Made by a program: the position numbers and the translations under genes | Shown: piece after piece, positions 30,502 through 47,646 of the stretch | Layout of the letters: each line of letters begins with the position of its first letter | Numbering within the stretch: the first letter of the stretch is position 1 | Notes under the pieces: generated by a model | The model's input: the letters and a program-made list of their open reading frames with translations, nothing else | Database searches by the model: none | Told to the model about the DNA's origin: nothing | DNA from: Staphylococcus chromogenes | Lineage (GTDB): Bacteria; Bacillota; Bacilli; Staphylococcales; Staphylococcaceae | Assembly: GCF_029024625.1 (NCBI RefSeq) | Contig: NZ_CP118953.1 | Span: forward strand, 2,108,001 to 2,172,000 | Direction of reading: 5' to 3' | DNA: 64,000 bases

Positions 30502-31329
30502 CTAATTTTCGAATTTAGAAAGGCAATTCCCCGCTTCGACTTTAAATGTTTGATTATACTCGTCGACATCGGATAAGCGTACTAAGGAAGTATAGTCCTC
30601 GATTAAGCGTTGCTTGACTTCTTTAGATTCTACAAGTACCGATACCCCTTTTACTTCTGCCTTAAACTCATTCATTAAATTGATAACCCCGTTAATTGAA
30701 CCGCCCGCACGCATAAAATCATCTACGATTAATACTTTGGAATGTTCTTTTAACGTTCGTTTGGATAAAACCATCGTTTCAATTTTTCGAGTTGAGCCTG
30801 AAACATAATTAATCGAAACGGTAGAGCCTTCTGTCACTTTGTTGTCTTTTCTGATTACCACAACTGGCAAATTCAAAACACTAGCTACAGCATTTGCGAG
30901 TGAAATCCCTTTTGTCGCAATTGTAACCACTGCATCGAGTTCTTCTTGCCTATATAATGTCGCAATCAATTTACCCACACGCTTCAATAAAGGGGGATTC
31001 CCGACAAGATCGGATAAAAATAAGTAGCCTCCTGGTAATAGTCTTTCTTTTTCTTGAAGCAAGTGAATGAGTTCATTGATCACTACTTTTGCTTCTTCTT
31101 TTTGCATTTCAGGACGATAGCGTACGCCACCACTTGCACCTGCGACTGTTTCTATCGTTCCTAATCCTTCCTCAACTAGCGTATCTTTAATAATTTGGAC
31201 ATCTTCACTAATAGAAGACTTCGCTTGTTTGAATTTATTTACAAAGAACGTTAATGGCACTAATTTATTGGGATGATTGATTAAATATTGTGTCATAAAG
31301 ACGATACGTTCACTTCGCTTATATCTCAT
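30502..31329 (-). CDS. purR: Purine operon repressor PurR
   Basis: Represses purine synthesis genes and, in S. aureus, some virulence genes; PRPP or a product relieves binding. The 275-residue protein has an N-terminal winged helix (about 1-75) and a C-terminal phosphoribosyltransferase-like domain with VLIVDDFMRAGGSINGV. It follows ispE by 22 bases and is co-transcribed with ridA and spoVG. Confidence 0.97.
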   Translation of the reverse strand: MRYKRSERIVFMTQYLINHPNKLVPLTFFVNKFKQAKSSISEDVQIIKDTLVEEGLGTIETVAGASGGVRYRPEMQKEEAKVVINELIHLLQEKERLLPGGYLFLSDLVGNPPLLKRVGKLIATLYRQEELDAVVTIATKGISLANAVASVLNLPVVVIRKDNKVTEGSTVSINYVSGSTRKIETMVLSKRTLKEHSKVLIVDDFMRAGGSINGVINLMNEFKAEVKGVSVLVESKEVKQRLIEDYTSLVRLSDVDEYNQTFKVEAGNCLSKFEN

Positions 31330-31351
31330 GTATCATCAGTTCCTTTCGTCG

Positions 31352-32200
31352 TTATCCTAACGTACGCACTAAGTAGACATCATTACAGCAGCCACAAATG
31401 GCATTATAAATGTGGCGTGCTTGTCGCTCACGTTGGGCAAATCCATACACAGTTGGACCACTTCCGCTCATGAGCGCACCATCTGCTCCGTTATTCAACA
31501 TATTTTCTTTTATTTTTTGTATTTCGGGTTGTAAAGCCATAGACACGGGCTCTAAACGGTTCGATAAACTTTCACAAACGCTGATATAATCATTGTTTTC
31601 AATGGCACGCATGCAGTCTTCCGTATGAACTTCGAACGGTTGATTCAAATCGAGTCCTTGATAAATATCCGGAGTAGATAATCCCGATTGAGGTTTCGCC
31701 ACAATCACCCAAGATGAAGGGGGGCGATCAAGTAGCATAATCTTTTCACCACGTCCCTGACATAAGGCTGTTGTTCCATAGACACAAAACGGGATATCCG
31801 AACCGATTTCAGCTGACAATTCGCTCAGTTCATCTAAACTGCGATTCAACTCAAACAAACGGTTCATCCCACGCATCGTAGCTGCTGCGTCACTAGACCC
31901 CCCTGCTAACCCTGCAGCCACCGGAATATTCTTTTCTAACGTAATTGTCACACCTTCTTTTATTTGGTACGTTTCTTTCATCAAAAGTGCTGCGCGATAG
32001 GCTAAATTACGTTCATCAGACGGAATATAAGTTTCGTCGACATGAAGTACGATTTTACCATCTTGACGTTTTTCAAATGACAATCGGTCATTGAGATCAA
32101 TAGTAGTCATAATCATTTCTACTTCGTGATAGCCGTCTTCACGTTTAAACAATGTATCTAAAGTTAAATTGATTTTAGCTGGAGCCGTTTCATAAATCAT
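31352..32200 (-). CDS. ispE: 4-diphosphocytidyl-2C-methyl-D-erythritol kinase-like protein
   Basis: A 282-residue GHMP kinase: PAKINLTL at the N-terminus, the ATP loop [19 protein letters not shown] and the C-terminal GSGPTVYGF. The family phosphorylates CDP-ME in the methylerythritol isoprenoid pathway. Staphylococci make isoprenoids by the mevalonate route, so although called ispE by homology, the in vivo role in this genus is uncertain. Its position between veg and purR is conserved. An extended -10 promoter with an inverted repeat lies just upstream. Confidence 0.9.
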   Translation of the reverse strand: MIYETAPAKINLTLDTLFKREDGYHEVEMIMTTIDLNDRLSFEKRQDGKIVLHVDETYIPSDERNLAYRAALLMKETYQIKEGVTITLEKNIPVAAGLAGGSSDAAATMRGMNRLFELNRSLDELSELSAEIGSDIPFCVYGTTALCQGRGEKIMLLDRPPSSWVIVAKPQSGLSTPDIYQGLDLNQPFEVHTEDCMRAIENNDYISVCESLSNRLEPVSMALQPEIQKIKENMLNNGADGALMSGSGPTVYGFAQRERQARHIYNAICGCCNDVYLVRTLG

Positions 32201-32235
32201 ACTATCATTTCCTCTTTTTATATGGTATTACTGTG

Positions 32236-32244
32236 ATTTTACCA
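32236..32244 (-). promoter_or_regulatory. Extended -10 promoter for ispE-purR-ridA-spoVG, in a dyad
   Basis: TGG plus TAAAAT on the minus strand lies 36 bases before ispE. It is inside an inverted repeat TATGGTA/TACCATA (32221-32227 and 32240-32246) that would span the -10 and the expected start site. Confidence 0.5.
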
Positions 32245-32359
32245 TAAGTCTCATAGGATGCGTGTGACTCATAACGCTATTTTATAAAAAAGATCTCCTC
32301 GCCTCAACCTTATCTATTAAGACAGAATCAGCGGTTCAAATATACTGTTATCGCACACA

Positions 32360-32412
32360 AAAAAGAGTGCGACATTGCAATCTGATACGACAGATTACAC
32401 GCCCACTCTTTA
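32360..32412 (-). terminator. veg terminator
   Basis: AAAGAGTG pairs with CACTCTTT over a long structured loop, followed by a run of six T on the minus strand, 30 bases past the veg stop. Confidence 0.8.
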
Positions 32413-32441
32413 ATATGTACAACTTATCAATTTAATAAGTA

Positions 32442-32708
32442 TTATTGAGCCGTCGCTTCTTGTTGTAAGTCTTCCTCTACAAAGGATACGTGTACATTCT
32501 CTGTGAGTACATCCGCATAAGTATAGGACACACGTTCAAAATTATGTTTATCTTGGTCTAGTTCAACAATGAACACAGATGGATATGTTTCTTTTAACAC
32601 ACCAGAACGTTCAATTGTTTTTTTACGTCCCCCATTAGCTTTAAGTACAATACGATTTCCTAAATGACAATCAAGACGATTTTTGATGTCTATAATAGAT
32701 TTTGGCAT
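32442..32708 (-). CDS. veg: Veg protein
   Basis: An 88-residue protein beginning [20 protein letters not shown]. In Bacillus, Veg is abundantly expressed in vegetative cells and stimulates biofilm matrix genes by interfering with SinR; staphylococci have no SinR-type matrix control, so the role here is unknown. The start at 32708 follows GAGGTGGAGC. It is a single-gene unit with two consensus promoters in the 99-base gap after ksgA and a strong terminator, which implies high expression. Confidence 0.94.
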   Translation of the reverse strand: MPKSIIDIKNRLDCHLGNRIVLKANGGRKKTIERSGVLKETYPSVFIVELDQDKHNFERVSYTYADVLTENVHVSFVEEDLQQEATAQ

Positions 32709-32732
32709 ATTGCTCCACCTCGCTACTAGTGT

Positions 32733-32762
32733 AGTATAACACATTTAGGGCGCCTAGGTCAA
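32733..32762 (-). promoter_or_regulatory. veg promoter, proximal
   Basis: -35 TTGACC (32757-32762) and -10 TATACT (32733-32738), 18-base spacing, with TGT before the -10 (extended form). Expected start near 32725. Confidence 0.75.
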
Positions 32763-32773
32763 GCAAAATTTTA

Positions 32774-32802
32774 ATTTTATCAATGCGAGAATAGAAAGTC
32801 AA
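32774..32802 (-). promoter_or_regulatory. veg promoter, distal
   Basis: -35 TTGACT (32797-32802) and -10 TAAAAT (32774-32779), 17-base spacing, beginning just after the ksgA stop. Tandem with the proximal promoter. Confidence 0.7.
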
Positions 32803-32807
32803 TCATT

Positions 32808-34245
<1,438 letters not shown>

Positions 34246-34263
34246 TGAGACACCTTCTTTTTA

Positions 34264-35043
34264 TCATAATGACGTATTTAAATGAAATAATCGTTCGGCG
34301 TTTTCCGTTGTTTGTTGTGCGACCTCTTCGTAGGTGATGCCACGAAGTTCAGCAATTTGTTGTGCAACGAGCGTGACATGTGCGGGTTCGTTACGTTTGC
34401 CTCGATAAGGGTGTGGTGTTAGAAATGGCGCATCTGTTTCAACGAGCAATCGCTCGAGGGGCACGTGTTTTGCGACCTCTTTGGGTTGCTTAGCATTTTT
34501 AAATGTCACTGGACCCCCAAGAGAAATATGGAAGTTTAATTTATGAATCACCACATCAGCAATTTCAGGTGAGCCACTAAAGCTATGCATAATTCCTCCG
34601 ACTTCTTCTGCATGTTCTTCCATAAGTATATCCACGCAGTCTTGTGTCGCTTCTCTATTATGAATTACGATAGGCAATTTCACGCGCTTAGCTAAAGCAA
34701 TTTGTTTTCTAAATACTTCTTTTTGAATCTCTTTAGGTGATTTGTCCCAATGATAATCCAAGCCCATTTCTCCAATACCGATGACTTTAGGGTGTTTTGC
34801 CAATGATTCAATCCACGCTAAGCGCTCATCCGTACAATCAATAGCATCCACTGGGTGCCAGCCAATTATGGCATAGATAAAATCATACTGGTCAATGAGT
34901 GCCATCGCGCGTTCAATCGTTTTCGTATCAAATCCCACGACAAACATACGATCCACCCCAGCTGCACGTCCGCGTTCAATCACTTCATCCAAATCTTCAT
35001 CATATTGGTCTGCATTTAAATGTACATGTGTATCGATTAACAT
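34264..35043 (-). CDS. tatD: TatD-family metal-dependent DNase
   Basis: A 259-residue TIM-barrel hydrolase with metal ligands in MLIDTHVHLN, GEMGLDYHWD, IHNREA, MHSFSGS and LVETDAPFL. Family members are 3'-5' exonucleases linked to DNA repair and fragmentation. The ATG at 35043 is chosen because AGGAGG lies seven bases upstream; an ATG two codons earlier is too close and longer readings run into the terminator. The T-run of the metG terminator ends only about 22 bases before this start. Confidence 0.95.
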   Translation of the reverse strand: MLIDTHVHLNADQYDEDLDEVIERGRAAGVDRMFVVGFDTKTIERAMALIDQYDFIYAIIGWHPVDAIDCTDERLAWIESLAKHPKVIGIGEMGLDYHWDKSPKEIQKEVFRKQIALAKRVKLPIVIHNREATQDCVDILMEEHAEEVGGIMHSFSGSPEIADVVIHKLNFHISLGGPVTFKNAKQPKEVAKHVPLERLLVETDAPFLTPHPYRGKRNEPAHVTLVAQQIAELRGITYEEVAQQTTENAERLFHLNTSL

Positions 35044-35064
35044 CCTCATTCCTCCTCTTTCGTC

Positions 35065-35118
35065 AAAAAAGAGTGAGACTGCGCTCAAATTGAATCAATT
35101 TGAAATTGCGTCTCACTC
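35065..35118 (-). terminator. metG terminator just upstream of tatD
   Basis: AGTGAGAC with GTCTCACT closes a long AT-rich stem-loop, followed by six T on the minus strand. It lies 47 bases after the metG stop and leaves no room for a promoter between itself and tatD. Confidence 0.85.
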
Positions 35119-35164
35119 CTAAGTGTCATTTCACAAGTCTAACTGCAATGTGTCGTTACTCGAA

Positions 35165-37144
<1,980 letters not shown>

Positions 37145-37162
37145 TCATTTCTTATCTTATTT

Positions 37163-37191
37163 AATATAACGAAATTTACCGTCTTTTTCAA
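37163..37191 (-). promoter_or_regulatory. metG promoter
   Basis: -35 TTGAAA (37186-37191) and -10 TATATT (37163-37168) with 17-base spacing, in the gap between rsmI and metG. Confidence 0.7.
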
Positions 37192-37228
37192 TCTTACAAC
37201 TTGACATCTTCTCTTGTTTTCGCCAAGT

Positions 37229-38065
37229 TTACGCTTCTATATCGTGGTAAATATTGTAAACTGATTTACTCGACATGTCGCGTTCTTTTGCCACTTGTTT
37301 AATCGCTTGTTTGGGTTTCATATTTTGATGGATATAGTGGTCGACATGTTCAACAATCGAAAGCGTTTCAAACCACTGTTCGGCAACCTTTGCTTCTGCA
37401 CCTTCAATAATAATGACAAATTCCCCTTTTAAAGGAATCGTTTCATCCAATAGAGGTAAGAGGTTTCTCACTTGATCCGTCGAAATTTGTTCGAATTTTT
37501 TAGTCAACTCTCGTCCTAAGGTAATGCGTCTTTCCGGGTCAATCTCTTGAATCACTTCTAACGTTTCTTTCACACGAAATGGAGATTCATATAATAACAA
37601 CGTACTCTCTTGAAACATCCGTGTTTCTAAAATTTCCGTTTTTTCACGTGCTTTTCGCGGTAAAAACCCTATAAAGGTATACACAAATGAAGGCAAACCA
37701 CTCGCCATCAACGCTGTTAGCCCTGCATTAGCACCCGGGATAGGTGTGACATCTATTTGTGCCTCACGTGCACGTACGACCAACTCATAACCAGGGTCTG
37801 AAATCAACGGTAACCCTGCATCTGACACGAGTGCCACCGTTTTTCCTTCTAATAAACTTGAGATTAATGATTCCGTTTTTTGTGCTTTATTATGTTCGTG
37901 ATAGGACACAAGAGGTGTTGTAATCTCAAAATGATGACAGAGTTTTTTAGTGACACGTGTATCTTCACAAGCGATGACATCAACACGTTTCAATGTGTCA
38001 ATCGCACGAAATGTCATATCCTCTAAATTTCCTATAGGGGTTCCCACTAAATATAGATGTGTCAT
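37229..38065 (-). CDS. rsmI: 16S rRNA (cytidine-2'-O)-methyltransferase RsmI
   Basis: Methylates the ribose of C1402 in the 16S decoding centre. The 278-residue protein has the tetrapyrrole-methylase fold, with YLVGTPIGNLEDMT at the N-terminus, CEDTRVTKKL, LVSDAGLPLISDPG and PGANAGLTAL. It overlaps the GIY-YIG gene by four bases. Confidence 0.96.
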   Translation of the reverse strand: MTHLYLVGTPIGNLEDMTFRAIDTLKRVDVIACEDTRVTKKLCHHFEITTPLVSYHEHNKAQKTESLISSLLEGKTVALVSDAGLPLISDPGYELVVRAREAQIDVTPIPGANAGLTALMASGLPSFVYTFIGFLPRKAREKTEILETRMFQESTLLLYESPFRVKETLEVIQEIDPERRITLGRELTKKFEQISTDQVRNLLPLLDETIPLKGEFVIIIEGAEAKVAEQWFETLSIVEHVDHYIHQNMKPKQAIKQVAKERDMSSKSVYNIYHDIEA

Positions 38066-38316
38066 GCTTGTGCTCCTTTAATCAGACGTAATTTATCGTG
38101 ACGGCTAAGTTGTTTAATCGCATATTCTCGCTTTAGCGCTTCAGATTTTGTTTCAAATGATTCCTCATACATTAATCGCACAGGACGACGCGCCTTCGTG
38201 TACTTGGCTCCTTTACCTTCATTATGTTTCGCGATACGCGCTTTGACATTTGTGGCATACCCTGTATAAAGCGAATCGTCACTACAACGTACGATGTAGA
38301 TATAATGTTTAGCCAT
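38062..38316 (-). CDS. GIY-YIG domain protein, UPF0213 (YazA) family
   Basis: A compact 84-residue GIY-YIG nuclease domain with no other module: HYIYIVRCSDDSLYTGYATN (Y..Y pattern), then RIAKHNEGKGAKYTKARRPV. Members of this family are small and stand-alone; activity has been proposed from the fold, but the physiological role is not known. It is embedded between an rRNA methylase and an N6-adenine methyltransferase-like gene, overlapping both (four and eight bases). Confidence 0.92.
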   Translation of the reverse strand: MAKHYIYIVRCSDDSLYTGYATNVKARIAKHNEGKGAKYTKARRPVRLMYEESFETKSEALKREYAIKQLSRHDKLRLIKGAQA

Positions 38317-39034
38317 AATAGATCGCCTTCATTTCATCGGTATAGTGCCCTGAGGCATCATACATATAAAAAGGCGGTGCCAGTTTTAAACCTTCATTGC
38401 CACCTTTCCGCCCTTCTACGACAATGGTCTGCGCCTCTTTACCCACTTTGCTATAAATCATATGTAATTGTTTTGGTTCGATTTGGTAGCGGCGCATTGC
38501 TTCAAAAATGTCCAACAAGCGTTCCGCACGGTGTACCATCACCAGTCGTCCCCCTTGTTTCAATGCATGTCCGCTCACCCGCACACAATCATCTAACGTA
38601 CAATAAATCTCGTGACGTGCAATTTTGTGTGCTTCAATTTGATGTTGGTTCACTTGGTTGGCTTTAAAATAAGGAGGGTTACACGTGATTAAGTCAAAAG
38701 ATGAAGGTTTATAGCGTTGCGTCACATGTTGAATATCGTCGTGAATGATGTCAATTCGGTCGTCTAACGCATTATAGGCCACACTACGCTGTGCCATATC
38801 CACCAATTGTTCTTGGATTTCGATGCCAGTTATTTGGTTGTTCCCTTTTGCAGATAATAACAAAGGAATCACGCCATTCCCTGTGCACAAATCTAAAATA
38901 CGGTCACGTTTTCTTGGAATCGTAAAATGTCCAAGAAGTAACGCATCTGTTGAAAAAGAAAATACGGCATCATTTTGAATGATTCTTAAATTTTCTTTCA
39001 TTAAATAATCTAATCGTTCCTCTTGTGTTAACAC
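38309..39034 (-). CDS. tRNA N6-adenosine methyltransferase-like protein (TrmN6/YabB family)
   Basis: A 241-residue SAM methyltransferase: ILDLCTGNGVIPLLL (motif I) and DLITCNPPYF, the NPPY signature of N6-adenine methylases. The closest well-known relatives methylate A37 of tRNA-Val. The translation start is GTG at 39034, after GAGGTGGC. Order yabA, methylase, GIY-YIG, rsmI is the same as in Bacillus. Confidence 0.92.
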   Translation of the reverse strand: MLTQEERLDYLMKENLRIIQNDAVFSFSTDALLLGHFTIPRKRDRILDLCTGNGVIPLLLSAKGNNQITGIEIQEQLVDMAQRSVAYNALDDRIDIIHDDIQHVTQRYKPSSFDLITCNPPYFKANQVNQHQIEAHKIARHEIYCTLDDCVRVSGHALKQGGRLVMVHRAERLLDIFEAMRRYQIEPKQLHMIYSKVGKEAQTIVVEGRKGGNEGLKLAPPFYMYDASGHYTDEMKAIYYG

Positions 39035-39073
39035 GTTGCCACCTCTACTTCATTACAACCCAACCTCGTTTTG

Positions 39074-39427
39074 TTACTCGTTGTCTTTCATACTATTTAA
39101 AACATTTAAACAAAAAATGCAGTCTTCACCTTTTCGATGTTTCCCGAAGACGTCATGACAAATGTGAAATCCTTCATGGTATAACTTTGCGAAATATTCA
39201 CGACTTTGCAGTTGCTTTGTTGGCCGCTTTTTCGTCTTTGAGGTTTCTTGTTCAGGAACTGTTTGTTGTTGAAGTAAAGACTTTAAATTATCATTTTCTG
39301 TTTGTAATGCCACGTTTTCTTCAACCAATTCTACCGTCAATGCTTTTAAAGCTTGCATATTATCTTGAATCATCGTCACGTTTTGCTCCAATTGCATTAA
39401 ACGGTCGAAAAGTTCATTTCGATCCAA
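39074..39427 (-). CDS. yabA: Replication initiation control protein YabA
   Basis: Binds DnaA and DnaN to prevent over-initiation. The 117-residue protein has an N-terminal coiled coil (about 1-55, heptad-rich, with MQALKALTVELVEENVALQTENDNL) and a C-terminal zinc module with HICHDVFG and CIFC. It starts with TTG at 39427, after AGGAGAGAGG; no ATG fits. It lies 13 bases after ricT and downstream of holB, a replication-linked neighbourhood. Confidence 0.94.
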   Translation of the reverse strand: MDRNELFDRLMQLEQNVTMIQDNMQALKALTVELVEENVALQTENDNLKSLLQQQTVPEQETSKTKKRPTKQLQSREYFAKLYHEGFHICHDVFGKHRKGEDCIFCLNVLNSMKDNE

Positions 39428-39440
39428 TGGGCCTCTCTCC

Positions 39441-40244
39441 TTATTTAATTGTATTCAGTTCTTCGATATGATATTCAAGTGGTTGCTCCAATCCTTCCAC
39501 CTTTACATGCATAGAAACATTGATGACATTCAAACTCACAACTTCTCCACGGCCTTCTGGTGTGTCGACGATTTCCCCAACATCTGGTAATTGTTCACGC
39601 GCTTCTTCGTACATATCATCTTCGTATTTAAGACAGCACATGAGTCGCCCACACGCGCCAGAAATTTTCGCCGGATTTAAAGAAAGATTTTGATCTTTCG
39701 CCATTTTAATAGAGACCGGTTCAAAGTCCCCTAAAAATGTTGAACAGCATAGGGAACGGCCACAAGGCCCAATGCCACCGAGTAATTTCGCTTCATCTCG
39801 AACACCAATTTGTCTCAATTCAATACGTGTTTTTAATTTTTGAGCGAGTAAACGGACTAATTTACGGAAATCAATGCGTTCATCGGCAGTAAAGTTAAAA
39901 ATGACTTTCGAGCGATCTAATGTATATTCACAGTTAACAAGACGCATATCTAAACCGAGTTCAGCAACATACGTTTTACATAACGATAAAGCTTCATCGG
40001 CCGCAGATTCATTAGACATTTGCGTCTCCAAATCTTGTTCAGATGCAATACGCACCACAGATTTTAATGGTTGCGCGACGTCCTCTCCGTTAATGGTTTT
40101 CGGCTCATGTTTGACACTGCCAAGTTCAAAACCACGATGAGATTCTACAACGACATATGTTCCTTCACATAAATCCCCTTCACAAGGCGCATAATATTCT
40201 AGGGTATTCGCTTTTTTAAAATAGATTCCTACCACTACACACAT
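39441..40244 (-). CDS. ricT: RicT/YaaT (PSP1 domain) RNA-processing regulator
   Basis: A 267-residue PSP1-domain protein. In Bacillus, RicT forms a complex with RicA (YmcA) and RicF (YlbF) that carries iron-sulfur clusters and works with RNase Y in mRNA maturation. The cysteine-rich core is visible: GPCGRSLCCSTF and GACGRLMCCLKYE, plus two N-terminal cysteines (APCEGDLCEG). The ATG at 40244 sits eight bases after AAAGGGG; an in-frame GTG three codons earlier is part of that site. holB ends five bases upstream. Confidence 0.93.
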   Translation of the reverse strand: MCVVVGIYFKKANTLEYYAPCEGDLCEGTYVVVESHRGFELGSVKHEPKTINGEDVAQPLKSVVRIASEQDLETQMSNESAADEALSLCKTYVAELGLDMRLVNCEYTLDRSKVIFNFTADERIDFRKLVRLLAQKLKTRIELRQIGVRDEAKLLGGIGPCGRSLCCSTFLGDFEPVSIKMAKDQNLSLNPAKISGACGRLMCCLKYEDDMYEEAREQLPDVGEIVDTPEGRGEVVSLNVINVSMHVKVEGLEQPLEYHIEELNTIK

Positions 40245-40249
40245 GCGCT

Positions 40250-41179
40250 TCACCCCTTTACTTTAATTGCAATTTGCTCAAATACCAGCGTTGGATTCAC
40301 ATTTTGATTGAGCTTTTTATGTGCTTCTGTAATTTGTTCAATAATATACGTTAAATGCGGATAGCTTAATTGTTGTGCACGCATTTCATAATACGATTGA
40401 AGCTCTGAAAACGTAATACGTTCTATTAAACCTGATTTGGCATACATCATATCTTGGAAAAAAGCATTAACGGCTGCCAACGTTAACAATTGCAGTCGTC
40501 GGTTTTTTGCTTGTTTTAATAAATCTACAATCCCAATTAAGGCCATTTCACGTTGCTTAAGTAACCGATCACACCATTGTAAAATAGTTTTTCGCAATGT
40601 CACTAAATCCGCTTCCTCATTCAGTTGTTGCGCTTCTTCAAATTGGGTGGTATAGGTACTCAGTAATTCTGCCACCGGTTTAGTGATGTCTTCTTTTTCA
40701 GAGAGTCGCGTGACAAACGTCTCTCTCGGCATCGGTTTAAAATAGACATGTTGACAGCGAGAATGTATCGTATCTAAAATTTGTTCAGGCTTAGAAGAAA
40801 TTAAAATAGCTACTGTATTCGTTGGTGGTTCTTCTAAAAATTTTAATATGCTATTTTCCCCTTGCACGGTCAACCGCTCAAAATCTTGAATCACATAGAC
40901 TTTATAATCACTTTCAATCGGTAATTGATTCATGTGATGTACGAGTTGTTCAATGCGCTCTTTTTTTATCGTCGTTTCATCCGTTTTAACATAATGAAAA
41001 TCAGGATGATTCATCTCTTTAACTTTAGTAGCACATTGGCTATTCGTCTGACATAAAATATGGGTCGCAAACGTAAAAGCAGTTGAGGACATCGCCTCTA
41101 GATCATCCCCTTCAAATAAATAGGCGTGCGAAAGTTTTTGATTTTCGTAGGCTTTAAGTAATTGATCAATCTCCTTCAT
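40250..41179 (-). CDS. holB: DNA polymerase III delta' subunit
   Basis: Clamp-loader subunit, 309 residues, with AAA+ layout: KLSHAYLFEG, VYVIQDFERLTVQGENSILKFLEEPP and SRCQHVYFKP. The position where Walker A should be reads EGDDLEAMSST, without GxxGxGK, so the subunit should not bind ATP productively, as expected for the stator role of delta'. It precedes ricT and follows the darA terminator; a weak extended -10 (TGC plus TATCAT, 41205-41213) may serve it. Confidence 0.94.
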   Translation of the reverse strand: MKEIDQLLKAYENQKLSHAYLFEGDDLEAMSSTAFTFATHILCQTNSQCATKVKEMNHPDFHYVKTDETTIKKERIEQLVHHMNQLPIESDYKVYVIQDFERLTVQGENSILKFLEEPPTNTVAILISSKPEQILDTIHSRCQHVYFKPMPRETFVTRLSEKEDITKPVAELLSTYTTQFEEAQQLNEEADLVTLRKTILQWCDRLLKQREMALIGIVDLLKQAKNRRLQLLTLAAVNAFFQDMMYAKSGLIERITFSELQSYYEMRAQQLSYPHLTYIIEQITEAHKKLNQNVNPTLVFEQIAIKVKG

Positions 41180-41284
41180 GTCACGTCTCCTTTATTTTTT
41201 CTCGATGATAGCATTATGTGTATGTAACAGTAGCTTAAACATACCGATTTATGGGTGTTGCTTCAAAATGATTCTTCAAATAAA

Positions 41285-41342
41285 AAAGGTTGTACAGTCG
41301 TACACATTGCCTTAAAGACCCGCATACGCTGCCACAACCTTC
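41285..41342 (-). terminator. darA terminator
   Basis: AAGGTTGT pairs with ACAACCTT around a long loop that itself has a small inner hairpin, followed by six T on the minus strand, nine bases past the darA stop. Confidence 0.75.
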
Positions 41343-41350
41343 GTTATCAT

Positions 41351-41725
<375 letters not shown>

Positions 41726-41820
41726 TTACTTCACTGAAGAATTATTAAAAAATGGGTGTGTATTTACAAATCATTATATACCATTTTAACACGCGATGAC
41801 ATTCGTTAAGGTCATGACAT

Positions 41821-43783
<1,963 letters not shown>

Positions 43784-43901
43784 CTTTTATCTCCTTCAAT
43801 TTATTTGAATATCTCTATCCTATCATTGATTGATAAACTTGACTATAGTAGGGCATCTCATCTATCATTACAGCTTAGTTCCCAAATACGTACATATGTT
43901 C

Positions 43902-43907
43902 TATAAT
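43902..43907 (+). promoter_or_regulatory. -10 element for the small plus-strand gene
   Basis: A perfect TATAAT 18 bases before the ORF start; the -35 is not recognisable. The ribosome site GAGGTG lies five bases after the expected transcript start, so the leader would be very short. Confidence 0.45.
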
Positions 43908-43925
43908 AAAAGTGAGGTGAAATTC

Positions 43926-44117
43926 ATGCACATTAATTTAGATTGGAATAAAGATTTTCAAGAGTTCCAAGACATTTTAAACTCTGGTATTCATCCTAAA
44001 TGGCTCTATGCTGCAACGACGAATTTACTTTTAGAACCCGCCTATACTGGGCAAGGCAAACAATTCTTTTATACGAAAGATATCATCAACGCAAGTAAAC
44101 ATATGCCGTTTTTTTGA
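43926..44117 (+). CDS. Small protein of unknown function (63 aa)
   Basis: The only plus-strand gene in the window. It begins at ATG 43926 after a good GAGGTG site, and encodes MHINLDWNKDFQEFQDIL..., ending KHMPFF. No transmembrane helix or signal peptide is evident; it is mildly acidic and aromatic-rich, with a possible short helical N-terminus. I recognise no domain. It is divergent from the decarboxylase gene and convergent with the rrn operon, with a bidirectional hairpin (44215-44260) between. A longer in-frame reading from 43830 is less likely as it has no ribosome site. Confidence 0.7.
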   Translation: MHINLDWNKDFQEFQDILNSGIHPKWLYAATTNLLLEPAYTGQGKQFFYTKDIINASKHMPFF

Positions 44118-44214
44118 AATCATATACATGAAGGTGTTACGAATAAAATGAGTGACATTTTCAGTCCGACTATGCACAAGGGTGAATAGAAGGTCTTTAG
44201 TTTGAGTTCTATTA

Positions 44215-44260
44215 AAATAGCCACCAAAATTTATCTAAAGGTAAATTTTGGTGGCTATTT
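44215..44260. terminator. Bidirectional hairpin between small ORF and rrn
   Basis: A perfect 19-base-pair stem (44215-44233 with 44242-44260), eight-base loop, with short T-rich sequence on both sides. It separates convergent transcription units: the small plus-strand gene and the rrn operon. Confidence 0.75.
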
Positions 44261-44307
44261 CATTAGAAAGGAAAAGGATAGTCTCTTCTATGTATATCCA
44301 TTTTCAA

Positions 44308-44333
44308 ACAAAAAAGAGACCTCTCGGTCTCGA
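44308..44333 (-). terminator. rrn terminator (operon at 44.3-49.7 kb)
   Basis: GAGACC pairs with GGTCTC around a four-base loop, followed by a run of six T, about 30 bases past 5S on the minus strand. Confidence 0.88.
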
Positions 44334-44362
44334 TTCGGCTCATCGCATCACTTATGATGTTT

Positions 44363-44478
44363 GCTTGGCAACGTCCTACTCTCGCGGAACGTAAGTCCGA
44401 CTACCATCGGCGCTAAAGAGCTTAACTTCTGTGTTCGGCATGGGAACAGGTGTGACCTCTTTGCTATTGTCACCAAAC
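44363..44478 (-). rRNA. rrf: 5S ribosomal RNA
   Basis: Last gene of the complete 16S-23S-5S operon. It differs from the 773-888 copy at the position corresponding to 853 (G here, as in the 6725 copy). The 23S-5S spacer (44479-44720) has no gene. Confidence 0.96.
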
Positions 44479-44720
44479 AATTTTTTACTTTGTGGCAAAC
44501 GTTCGCATACGTTTTCATCGCTACGTCATCACTCAGTTGTTTACGCTAAGTAAACGCCTTCGTTCTTTCTTGCGATTCATAGACTTCAAACGTTTTCACT
44601 TCCTAAAATACGGTGAGTGTCAAACGTCTTATCGAACATTTCACTTCGTAAAATGAATGATTATACATTCAAAACTAGATAGTAAGTATTGTTTCACAAG
44701 CATCACCTTATGAACTAAAT

Positions 44721-47646
<2,926 letters not shown>

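Noticed and set aside
30485..30600. Sigma-B promoter for ridA-spoVG at the end of purR
   Set aside because: Looked for GTTT...GGGTAT and found no acceptable pair.
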